DNA of 33,125 bases from positions 1 through 33,125 of the forward strand of contig SVQE01000030.1 in assembly GCA_015065505.1 (NCBI GenBank), in the 5' to 3' direction. The position numbers and the translations under genes are program-made. Position 1 is the first letter of the stretch, and every line of letters begins with the position of its first letter. The stretch comes from Oscillospiraceae bacterium. Lineage in GTDB: Bacteria > Bacillota > Clostridia > Oscillospirales > Acutalibacteraceae. Shown here in pieces: positions 14,870 to 21,887 of this stretch. The notes below the pieces were generated by a model that was not told the origin of the DNA, ran no database searches, and saw nothing but the letters and a program-made list of their open reading frames with translations.

Positions 14870-14886
14870 GTCAACTTTAAGTTGAC
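14870..14886 (-). promoter_or_regulatory. Perfect inverted repeat at the 5' end of the preQ1 transcript
   Basis: GTCAACTT and AAGTTGAC flank a single T. The predicted transcription start is near 14887, so this is either a 5'-terminal RNA hairpin just before the aptamer or an operator at +1. Confidence 0.55.
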
Positions 14887-14893
14887 TTGTGTT

Positions 14894-14921
14894 ATTATAA
14901 CACAGAAAAACAAAAAAGCAA
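14894..14921 (-). promoter_or_regulatory. Promoter of the preQ1 riboswitch operon
   Basis: On the minus strand TTGCTT (14921-14916) and TATAAT (14899-14894) with 16 bp between. It stands back to back with the promoter at 14929. Confidence 0.6.
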
Positions 14922-14928
14922 GTCGATA

Positions 14929-14957
14929 TTGTAAAATTAAAGGAATAATGATATATT
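14929..14957 (+). promoter_or_regulatory. Promoter of zinc-ribbon gene
   Basis: TTGTAA (14929-14934) and TATATT (14952-14957), 17 bp spacing, 18 bp before the start codon. Confidence 0.5.
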
Positions 14958-14975
14958 AATTTAGAGGTGAAAAAT

Positions 14976-16067
14976 ATGAAATGTAAAAACTGCGGAGCAA
15001 AGCTTAAGGATAATACCGAAATATGCCCCAACTGTGGCGCATTTATCGAGGAAGAAGGATATGTTCTGTTAACGGACGATGACGCAATGTTTGATATATC
15101 CGCAACTGTTGACGAGGATGACGAGGAAGCACCCGTTCAGAAGAAAAAAGGCGGCGGATTTATTCGCTTTTTAAGCCTTTTGTTAACCCTTTTGATAATT
15201 GGCGCAGGTGCGTATTACTATTTCACCAAAATATATCAGCCAAAGCCCGACAAACCCGAGCTTACATTTGTTACGGGAAGCGGAGTTATCAACGATGATG
15301 AAGAAATAATCTATGTGCTTCTTGACGAAAAATCAAATATTGAATTCATTCACGGTGTTTCGATTTATGATTACGATAAAACCGATAAGCAAGCCGATAA
15401 AAAGGGCGCTGTTTCAACCGATTACGAATACACAAAGAACATTGATTCAACCTTCAGGGCAATATTCTTTGACGTTGACAAGCTCGGCGAGATTGGCACA
15501 GAAAACACCTACACCTTTGAAATGAGCTTCAGCTTCTACAATTCGGACAAGGTTTATACCTATGAACAGCCGATAACATTTTCCTCGCAGATAACTGATG
15601 AGGCGTCGGATTTGATATTCGACCACACTCTCACTGACGAGCAAAACGAAAAAGAAGATGAATCAACAACGGATAATGCCGAAACAACAACAAAAGCTCC
15701 CGAAACAACAGCTGCTTCGGGAGGAATGGAATTTGTTTATGATTCTTATTGGTTCACCCAGCCCGTTCAAAACGGAAATGAATACATTATTGCCGCAATT
15801 AAAGTCAACCGCGACAGAACCTACACAACAACAAATTATTATAAAAACGGCGACAGCAGCTGGGAATTAACAACCCACAGCGGAAAATACACCGTTGAAA
15901 ACGGATTTATCGTTATTGATAACGGCGAGGCAACTGAAAGCACATTTTATAAAATAGATACCAAAAACCAAACTCTCTATGAAGAAGAAAACGGCGAGAA
16001 AACCGCTGAGCTTTCAGCAAGGAAATATAATTCAATCAAAAACGCAGAGGACTTTTTCGGAATATAA
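14976..16067 (+). CDS. Zinc-ribbon, single-pass membrane protein of unknown function
   Basis: 363 aa from the ATG at 14976 with AGAGGTG upstream; a GTG three codons earlier sits inside that site. The N-terminus is a zinc ribbon (CKNCGAKLKDNTEICPNCG). After an acidic linker and a KKK stretch there is one membrane helix (about 60-84). The outside part has a first beta-rich domain (about 90-220), a Thr/Glu linker (TTTKAPETTA) and a second beta domain with Y/T-rich strands ending NAEDFFGI. The layout of cytoplasmic zinc ribbon plus extracytoplasmic domains recurs in the gene at 19664. I do not recognise the outer domains; the last one resembles lipocalin-like repeats only in its strand pattern. 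Confidence 0.8.
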   Translation: MKCKNCGAKLKDNTEICPNCGAFIEEEGYVLLTDDDAMFDISATVDEDDEEAPVQKKKGGGFIRFLSLLLTLLIIGAGAYYYFTKIYQPKPDKPELTFVTGSGVINDDEEIIYVLLDEKSNIEFIHGVSIYDYDKTDKQADKKGAVSTDYEYTKNIDSTFRAIFFDVDKLGEIGTENTYTFEMSFSFYNSDKVYTYEQPITFSSQITDEASDLIFDHTLTDEQNEKEDESTTDNAETTTKAPETTAASGGMEFVYDSYWFTQPVQNGNEYIIAAIKVNRDRTYTTTNYYKNGDSSWELTTHSGKYTVENGFIVIDNGEATESTFYKIDTKNQTLYEEENGEKTAELSARKYNSIKNAEDFFGI

Positions 16068-16071
16068 TTAT

Positions 16072-16511
16072 AGTGGTCAGTGGCCAGTGGTCAGTGGCCA
16101 GTTTATAGGTGATTATTATGGCAATTTTAGAATATAAGGACCTATTAGTTTGGCAAAAAGGTATGGACATTGTTGAAGAAACTTATCAGCTCACCAAGCT
16201 TTTGCCAAAAGAAGAAATATACGCTCTTTCAAATCAAATGAGACGAGCAGCAGTATCAATTCTTTCAAACATAGCAGAAGGACAGCAGAGAAAATCTACT
16301 AAAGAGTTTGCAAACTTTCTCTCTATATCAAGAGGTTCAGTTGCTGAACTTGAAACACAACTCTATATTTGTGTCAGACTTAATTATTTAACAGCAGAAC
16401 AAGTGAAAAAATCGCTTGATATGTGCGCTGAAATTGGAAAAATGCTAAATTCTCTGATTGAGAAATAAAAACGAAATAACACCGGCCACTGACCACTGGA
16501 CACTGACCACT
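16072..16511. mobile_element. S23 element bounded by 28-bp heptamer inverted repeats
   Basis: The left arm, 16072-16099, is AGTGGTC and AGTGGCC alternating, four units. The right arm, 16484-16511, is the reverse complement of the same with one mismatch in 28 bp. Between them lies only the S23 gene with its own ribosome binding site. The whole unit is 440 bp. The start lies 4 bp after the stop of the upstream gene and the end lies just before the tetR terminator. The classification as mobile is inferred from the ends and from related gene-less copies at 8940 and 24095. Confidence 0.6.
16118..16468 (+). CDS. Four-helix-bundle protein, S23/IVS-encoded family
   Basis: 116 aa from the ATG at 16118 with AGGTG upstream. 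It matches the family first seen encoded in intervening sequences of 23S rRNA genes: LLVWQKGMDIVEETYQLTK, then YALSNQMRRAAVSILSNIAE followed by GQQRKSTKEF, then SRGSVAELETQLYI. Four amphipathic helices are evident. Relatives include Avd, the accessory protein of diversity-generating retroelements, which forms a pentamer binding RNA. There is no reverse transcriptase here and no nuclease motif in the protein. It is bracketed by inverted heptamer arrays, recalling the stem-forming ends of rRNA intervening sequences. The molecular function is unknown. Confidence 0.88.
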   Translation: MAILEYKDLLVWQKGMDIVEETYQLTKLLPKEEIYALSNQMRRAAVSILSNIAEGQQRKSTKEFANFLSISRGSVAELETQLYICVRLNYLTAEQVKKSLDMCAEIGKMLNSLIEK

Positions 16512-16524
16512 AAAAATGGACACT

Positions 16525-16554
16525 AAAAAAAGACAGCCAAAGCTGTCTTTTTTA
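16525..16554. terminator. Terminator of tetR, probably bidirectional
   Basis: AAAAAAAGACAGC (16525-16537) pairs with GCTGTCTTTTTT (16542-16553) around CAAA. The stem overlaps the stop codon of the minus-strand regulator. Confidence 0.85.
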
Positions 16555-17070
16555 TATTCCCTGAAGTGAGGTTGAAAGATTTTTAACTATTGTTTCATAG
16601 TCGCTTGTTTCATTCTGAATGGTTTTAACAACCAGCGATGTGAAAGCGCCTGCCGTATATGAAATAACATAATCGGCGTTCTTTCCGAAGTTTTGTTCTT
16701 CGCTGCGCTTAGCCGAAATAAAATGTTTTATGGCGGTGTTAAAGCTTTTATCAATCATATTGAAGATGAATATGAATTTTGTTGAAACAAGTGATTTTCT
16801 GAAAAGCATATCATATTTATTCAGGAATTCAACAAATCTGTCCTCTGTTGCCTGCCAGTTATCATAATCCAGAGTGTCGCAGATTGCTTTTGTTTCACTG
16901 TCGAATGCCCATTCAAGCATTTCTTTAATATCATCAAAATGATAATAAAAGGTCTGACGGCTGATGCTGCATTTTTCAACAAGATCCGTAACCGTTATTT
17001 TATCAAAAGGTTCTTCATTAACAAGTTCAAGAAAAGCCGTTACCAAAGTAGTTTTTGTTTTCTTTGACAT
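16552..17070 (-). CDS. TetR/AcrR family regulator
   Basis: 172 aa from the ATG at 17070. The N-terminal helix-turn-helix is clear (FDKITVTDLVEKCSISRQTF, then YYHFDDIKEML), and the C-terminal domain is of the short type seen in DhaS-like regulators. The ligand is unknown. It is divergent from the polysaccharide deacetylase gene with a 185-bp shared region, which holds a TetR-sized palindrome at 17144-17155, so it may control itself, its neighbour, or both. Confidence 0.88.
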   Translation of the reverse strand: MSKKTKTTLVTAFLELVNEEPFDKITVTDLVEKCSISRQTFYYHFDDIKEMLEWAFDSETKAICDTLDYDNWQATEDRFVEFLNKYDMLFRKSLVSTKFIFIFNMIDKSFNTAIKHFISAKRSEEQNFGKNADYVISYTAGAFTSLVVKTIQNETSDYETIVKNLSTSLQGI

Positions 17071-17115
17071 CGTTTTATACCTACCAATTAAAAAAATTCC
17101 GAATTTGCTAAACGC

Positions 17116-17155
17116 AGTATAACACATTAATTTCAAAAAATCAATACAAGTGTAT
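17116..17155 (-). promoter_or_regulatory. tetR promoter and candidate operator
   Basis: On the minus strand TTGATT (17144-17139) and TATACT (17121-17116) are 17 bp apart. ATACA-AG-TGTAT (17144-17155) touches the -35 and is the best symmetric site in the intergenic region. Confidence 0.5.
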
Positions 17156-17186
17156 ATATTTTATAAAAATTATTTTTTTATTTTTA

Positions 17187-17215
17187 TTGAATTAATAATT
17201 TCGTGATAGTATAAT
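17187..17215 (+). promoter_or_regulatory. Promoter of the polysaccharide deacetylase gene
   Basis: TTGAAT (17187-17192) and TATAAT (17210-17215), 17 bp spacing. Confidence 0.65.
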
Positions 17216-17255
17216 AAATAATAATATAAATAATATATAAGAATCGAGAGCAGAT

Positions 17256-18584
17256 ATGGCAAAAAAAATCAGAATTGCAGGCGTTATTTTAATTGTTTTG
17301 ATAATAATTGCCGCGTTTTCCGCTATGGCGGTTGTTCAGACGAAAACTGTTTCCGATGTTGAGGGTTTTGAGATTGTAAGCACCTCGGAAGGCAGTGTTT
17401 CTTTAAAATGGAAGAAGGTTTCATCGGCTGACGGATATTTCATATACAAGGCAGAAACCCTTAACGGCGAATACGAAAAAGCCGCGCAGATAAAGAATGC
17501 AAAAACAAAAGAATACAAAATAGATAAACTTGAACAGGCAACCCAGTATAAATTTTATATCACTGCTTATAAGGGCGAAAAAAACGGCGTTGAAAGCAAG
17601 AATCACAAAGAGCTTTCCGCCTGCACCCTTCCTTCAAAGCAGAAAATTGCAAGCCTTGAATCAAAAAATTCAAACGAATTAACTGTTAAGTGGGATATAA
17701 ACAGCAAGGCGCTTGGATATCAGGTTCAGTATGTTCAGGGCGACGGAAAGGATTTTTCGGCAGCAAAAACCGTTAATATTGACGATAAGGCAAAATCTTC
17801 AACAACTGTTGAAAAGCTTAAGGCAAAGAAAAAATACAGCGTTCGCGTGCGTTCATACATCAAATACAATGATTCAAAGCTTTACGGCAAATGGAGCGAG
17901 GTTGCCTCGGTTAAAATTCAGGAAAAAATCGAAATGCCAACGGATATTGACCCGAGCAAGCCGATGGTTGCCCTCACCTTTGACGACGGCCCCGGCTACA
18001 ATCATTCCTCGGATAAAATCCTTGATGTTCTTGAAAAATATAACGCAAGAGCAACCTTCTTCATGGTTGGTCAGAATGCGGTTGACCACCCGAAGAATGT
18101 TAAAAGAAAAATTGAACTCGGCTGTGAGCTTGGAAATCACACCTGGGACCATAACAGCTACGGCGCAAATGTAAGCGCAAACGATATCAAAAAATGCTCG
18201 CAGGGCATTTATGATGTTTGCGGACAGTATCCGACAGCATTCCGTTCACCGGGCGGTAAAACAACTTCCGCTATCAGAACAGAATGCAAAGCGGAAAATA
18301 TGCCGCTTTACTACTGGTCGCTGGATACTCAGGACTGGAAGTACAGGGATGCAAACAAGGTTTATAATGCCGTTATCAACAATGTTGAGGATGGCGATAT
18401 AATTCTTATGCACGAAATATACGACTCAACTGCCGAGGCGGTTGAAAAGATGGTTCCCGAGCTGATTAATCGGGGATATCAGCTTGTTACCTGCGAAGAG
18501 CTTGTTCTTGCAAAAACGGGCAAGCGTCCCGTTGCAGGCGACCAATATGTTACGGCAACATCAGTAAACAACAAAACGTCATAA
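17256..18584 (+). CDS. Membrane-anchored polysaccharide deacetylase with two Fn3 domains
   Basis: 442 aa. A hydrophobic stretch at residues 5-27 is an uncleaved anchor or signal. Two Fn3 domains follow (about 33-125 and 130-223), the second ending LYGKWSEVASVKI like the Fn3 domain of the protein at 2297. The NodB deacetylase domain (about 236-420) has all motifs: TFDDGP (241-246), HTWDH with H295 and H299, RSPGG (330-334), WSLDTQDW and ILMHE with H386. It should deacetylate a cell-wall or surface polysaccharide such as peptidoglycan GlcNAc. The ribosome binding site is weak (GAGAG). A stable hairpin separates it from the PHP gene. Confidence 0.9.
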   Translation: MAKKIRIAGVILIVLIIIAAFSAMAVVQTKTVSDVEGFEIVSTSEGSVSLKWKKVSSADGYFIYKAETLNGEYEKAAQIKNAKTKEYKIDKLEQATQYKFYITAYKGEKNGVESKNHKELSACTLPSKQKIASLESKNSNELTVKWDINSKALGYQVQYVQGDGKDFSAAKTVNIDDKAKSSTTVEKLKAKKKYSVRVRSYIKYNDSKLYGKWSEVASVKIQEKIEMPTDIDPSKPMVALTFDDGPGYNHSSDKILDVLEKYNARATFFMVGQNAVDHPKNVKRKIELGCELGNHTWDHNSYGANVSANDIKKCSQGIYDVCGQYPTAFRSPGGKTTSAIRTECKAENMPLYYWSLDTQDWKYRDANKVYNAVINNVEDGDIILMHEIYDSTAEAVEKMVPELINRGYQLVTCEELVLAKTGKRPVAGDQYVTATSVNNKTS

Positions 18585-18585
18585 A

Positions 18586-18616
18586 TTAAGCCCCGCATCA
18601 TAACTGTGGGGCTTAA
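18586..18616. other. Intergenic hairpin without T run
   Basis: TTAAGCCCCGCA (18586-18597) pairs over 12 bp with TGTGGGGCTTAA (18605-18616), one G-T pair, 7-nt loop. On the plus strand it is followed by A residues, so it is not a standard terminator. It may stabilise or process an mRNA covering both flanking genes. Confidence 0.5.
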
Positions 18617-18638
18617 AAAAACAAAACAGGAGTAAAAT

Positions 18639-19631
18639 ATGAACAGACGATGGTTTAAAGGCGATACCCATCTTCACACAACTAACTCTGACGGAAGCCT
18701 TCATCAGTACGAGCTGATTGAAAGGTGCAAAAAAATTGGTCTTGACTGGATAATCATAACCGACCACAACTACAACACTGTTGATAAAACCTATTCAAGC
18801 GACGGACTCACGGTTATTCAGGGTCAGGAGCTTACGGGCTACGGCGGTCATATTAATGTCTGGGGCAAAAAAATACCCTTTGAGCCCCCATATAAGATTG
18901 ACGATATTGAGGATTATAAAAAGATTACTGAAGCGGCAAGAGAAAACGGCGCTATAGTTAGCGTTAACCATCCGTTTTGCTCAAACTGCCCCTTCAGAAT
19001 GGATATTAATAAATATCCGATGGACTGCGTTGAGGTCTGGAATTCAATTCAGCACAGCGATAACACGCGCAATCTTAAGTGGTGGGAAAGCAAGCTGCTT
19101 GAGGGAATTCATCTTCCTGCTGTTGGCGGTTCGGACTTCCACAGAGATTATGCAAAAATTGATTTTCTCGCAATGCCAACAACAATAACCCACGCAAAAA
19201 GCAATTCCCCCGAGGATATTCTTCAGGCAATAACTGAGGGAAGAAGCGTTGTAACAAACAAGCCAAACACCTCAATGATATACTTAACCGCCGAGGATGC
19301 CGAGCTTGGCGACAGCGTTGAGCTTGGAAACGGAATAACCGGTCAATGCATTGCAACAAAGCTTAAGCCCGGCTTCACATTAAGAGTTTTCAATAACGAT
19401 AAAATCATTTATTCACACACGGCAACGGGCTTTGAAAAAGAGCATAAAGCAGTTTTCGGAATTAAGGAAAAGGGCTTTATCAGAGCCGAAATCGACTACA
19501 CATTAAAGGGAGCCTTCAAAAAAGCTTTTGCGGCATTGGAGCTGAAATTTTTCTCGGCAAAAAATGCAGCAACACCCGAAACGGCGGACGAGCTTTTCTG
19601 GGCGTTCACAAACCCAATCTGGATAATATAA
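18639..19631 (+). CDS. PHP-domain metallohydrolase (CehA/McbA-like)
   Basis: 330 aa. The PHP metal site is complete: H11 and H13 (DTHLHT), D42 and H43 (ITDHN), E64 (GQELT), H71, H111 (NHP) and D166/H168 (GGSDFH). The last ~110 residues form a beta-rich domain typical of the CehA/McbA group, which hydrolyses phosphoesters or related bonds with a trinuclear metal centre. The exact substrate cannot be read from sequence. CAGGAG lies upstream of the ATG. No signal peptide, so cytoplasmic. Confidence 0.88.
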   Translation: MNRRWFKGDTHLHTTNSDGSLHQYELIERCKKIGLDWIIITDHNYNTVDKTYSSDGLTVIQGQELTGYGGHINVWGKKIPFEPPYKIDDIEDYKKITEAARENGAIVSVNHPFCSNCPFRMDINKYPMDCVEVWNSIQHSDNTRNLKWWESKLLEGIHLPAVGGSDFHRDYAKIDFLAMPTTITHAKSNSPEDILQAITEGRSVVTNKPNTSMIYLTAEDAELGDSVELGNGITGQCIATKLKPGFTLRVFNNDKIIYSHTATGFEKEHKAVFGIKEKGFIRAEIDYTLKGAFKKAFAALELKFFSAKNAATPETADELFWAFTNPIWII

Positions 19632-19663
19632 ACATCTAACTCAAGCAATTAACGGGTAAAGCA

Positions 19664-20377
19664 ATGAAATGTAAAAACTGCGGAAATGAATTATTAATAC
19701 CCGACGCATCCTTTTGCGATGTTTGCGGCGCACCCATAGTTTATGATAACGACCCGGCTGCTATCGCTGCAAAAAATAATAAAAAAACCGTTACGATTGT
19801 AATAGTTTCAGTGCTTGTGGCTATTATACTGCTTTCTGCCGCAACAACCTTAGGAATTATAGGTATAAAAAAGCTTCGTAATAACAAAACAACAACCAAT
19901 GAGGTTACTACAACCGTTACCACTCAAGCAACCACAGACAGTGACAGGGCTTCAAATGAAATCCTCACATACAATGTCGAGGTTGAAATACAGGGTGACG
20001 GAAGCGTTAAAGGCACCGGCGAATACACTGAGGGTGAAACCGCAACCCTGATTGCAAGCTCGGACAGTAAATATACTTTCTCGGGATGGTATGTTTCCGG
20101 CTCCAACGAGCTTGTTTCGTCCGATGACACGATTGAATTTGTAGTTGACAGCAATATCACCTTAATCGCGATTTTTAAACCCGTTAAAACAACCGCTCGT
20201 GAATCAACAACATCATATTACGACGATGATTATTACGACGACGATGATGATTATGACGATTACGACGATTATGAGGACTATGAAGACGACTACGATGACT
20301 ATGAAGAAGATGATTATTATGATGATGACTGGGACGACGAAGATTGGGATGATGACTGGGACGACGATTGGGATTAA
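19664..20377 (+). CDS. Zinc-ribbon membrane protein with Asp/Glu/Tyr/Trp-only tail
   Basis: 237 aa. Zinc ribbon at 3-22 (CKNC ... CDVC), one membrane helix at about 42-66, a Thr-rich linker, then one beta-grasp-like repeat (about 100-173, with GEYTEGETATLIASSD and FSGWYVSG) of the kind found in InlB-type surface repeats. Residues 185-237, 53 in all, are only Asp/Glu (37), Tyr (12) and Trp (4). With the N-terminus inside, this tail lies outside the cell. It could bind cations or a basic wall partner. The ribosome binding site is poor. It shares its MKCKNCG start and overall plan with the gene at 14976. Confidence 0.8.
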   Translation: MKCKNCGNELLIPDASFCDVCGAPIVYDNDPAAIAAKNNKKTVTIVIVSVLVAIILLSAATTLGIIGIKKLRNNKTTTNEVTTTVTTQATTDSDRASNEILTYNVEVEIQGDGSVKGTGEYTEGETATLIASSDSKYTFSGWYVSGSNELVSSDDTIEFVVDSNITLIAIFKPVKTTARESTTSYYDDDYYDDDDDYDDYDDYEDYEDDYDDYEEDDYYDDDWDDEDWDDDWDDDWD

Positions 20378-20391
20378 TTGACTAAGCAGAA

Positions 20392-20424
20392 AATAAGAGC
20401 CGATTAAAAATCGGCTCTTATTAT
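20392..20424. terminator. Bidirectional terminator
   Basis: AATAAGAGCCGAT (20392-20404) pairs with ATCGGCTCTTATT (20410-20422). It closes both the zinc-ribbon gene and the long minus-strand operon. Confidence 0.85.
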
Positions 20425-20425
20425 T

Positions 20426-21088
20426 TTAAACAAATTTTAAAACATCAATTATATCTTCAATAACGGGAACATCGCTTCTTAAATCCCGGTCTTTAAACCA
20501 ACCGAAATTCATTCTTATAGCCTTCATTCCTGCATCGAGCGCACCCTTTATATCATTAATCGGGTGGTCGCCGACATAAATGCATTCCTCGGGTTTTAGA
20601 TTAAGCAGCTTCACCGAGTATCTGAAAAAATCGGGGTCGGGCTTATGAATGCCGATATCACCGCTAACAACAACAATATCGCAAAGCTCCCTGAGTCCGC
20701 TTGTGTCCATTTTATGATTTTGCAGATACGAGGGTCCGTTTGTTAAAACGCCCGTTAAATATCCCCTGCTTTTAAGCTCCTGCAAAACCGTTTTTGAATT
20801 TTTAAATATAACATTATGGTCGCCGAAGGTCATATCATAATGATTTGCAAGCTCTTCAGCAGGCGGTGCATCCTTCCAGCCCCACATATCGCAGAGCAGC
20901 GTGCACCATTCAACCCTGTTAACATAACCGCCCTTGCCCGTTACGCGCATATCCTCCTTGCAGACCTCTCTTTCCTCTTCTGTGAGGTTCGGTCTGTAGG
21001 TATCAAGGAAGGTATCCATATAGTGCTCGAAGGCTTCGGTTCTGTCCTGCAGGGTTTCATCAAAATCAAATAATACTGCTTTTATCAT
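20426..21088 (-). CDS. HAD-family hydrolase
   Basis: 220 aa from the ATG at 21088. HAD motifs: DFDET near residue 8 (nucleophile and acid), LTNG (motif II), KPDP (motif III) and GDHPINDIKGA (motif IV). A helical cap of C1 type lies between motifs I and II. It resembles YjjG-like nucleotidases and phosphoglycolate-type phosphatases, but the substrate is not predictable. The start overlaps the end of ribF by 23 bp, so it is the last gene of that operon. An FMN-phosphatase role would suit the neighbour but is a guess. Confidence 0.85.
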   Translation of the reverse strand: MIKAVLFDFDETLQDRTEAFEHYMDTFLDTYRPNLTEEEREVCKEDMRVTGKGGYVNRVEWCTLLCDMWGWKDAPPAEELANHYDMTFGDHNVIFKNSKTVLQELKSRGYLTGVLTNGPSYLQNHKMDTSGLRELCDIVVVSGDIGIHKPDPDFFRYSVKLLNLKPEECIYVGDHPINDIKGALDAGMKAIRMNFGWFKDRDLRSDVPVIEDIIDVLKFV

Positions 21089-21869
21089 ATTCAAGCTGTT
21101 CCTTTAAATCCTCGAGTGAGGAAAATTCTTTTTCTTCCCTTATGTATTTAAGAAGCTCTATTCTTACGGTTTTATTATATAAATCACCGTCAAAATCAAA
21201 TATATGGCTTTCGCAAAGCGGCTCTTCAAGCCTGAAGCTCGGGCGGATGCCGATATTTGTAAAGCCCTTATAAATTCTGCCGTCTATTTCCGCACGGCTT
21301 TCATAAACGCCGAATTTCGGAATAACAAGCCCTTCGGGCAGATGCTGGTTAATTGTCGGGAAGCCTATTGTTCGTCCCCTTTTATCGCCGTTTTCAACTT
21401 CGCTTTCAAAGGTGAAATTATAACCCAGCATTTCGTTTGCATCTTCAATATTGCCGTCTTTAATGCAGGCTCTTATTCTTGAAGAGCTGATGGGCTCGCC
21501 TTTATAATCAAGGTGTTCAAGAATTCTTACCCATATATCATAGGGCTCAAGGTATTCTCTTAAATCAAACGCGGTTTTGCTTGCGTTTTTGCCGAAACGG
21601 AAATTATATCCGCAAAGAAGCATTTCGGCACCGAGCTCATCAATCAGAACGCTTTTAATGAATTCTTCACCGCTCATATTCTTTAACTTATCGAAATCAG
21701 CAAAAACGGCATTGGGATAATGCCGCTCAAATATGCTTTTCTGAAGAAGTGAGAACTCGTTGTTAACGCAGTAAATAACAACATTATCCGCGCCCGTTAC
21801 AACGGTTTTGTGCGCTAAGTGCATTCCGTCGAAATCGCCGAGCGCAACTGCTTTTCTGTTTGTTTTCAT
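21066..21869 (-). CDS. ribF: Bifunctional riboflavin kinase/FAD synthetase, shortened
   Basis: 267 aa against about 310 in most RibF proteins. Conserved parts are GDFDGMHLAHK (11-21), GYNFRFGK, ISSSRIR and, in the kinase half, GRTIGFPTIN, GVYES and TNIGIRPSF. The N-terminus lacks the usual ~15-residue lead, and the TFxPHP-like segment after the first motif is replaced by IYCVNNEFS. The kinase half looks intact, so FMN synthesis is likely; FAD synthesis is less certain. It lies 18 bp downstream of truB, the usual order in Firmicutes. Confidence 0.85.
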   Translation of the reverse strand: MKTNRKAVALGDFDGMHLAHKTVVTGADNVVIYCVNNEFSLLQKSIFERHYPNAVFADFDKLKNMSGEEFIKSVLIDELGAEMLLCGYNFRFGKNASKTAFDLREYLEPYDIWVRILEHLDYKGEPISSSRIRACIKDGNIEDANEMLGYNFTFESEVENGDKRGRTIGFPTINQHLPEGLVIPKFGVYESRAEIDGRIYKGFTNIGIRPSFRLEEPLCESHIFDFDGDLYNKTVRIELLKYIREEKEFSSLEDLKEQLEYDKSSII

Positions 21870-21887
21870 TTAATTACCTTAAATGCC

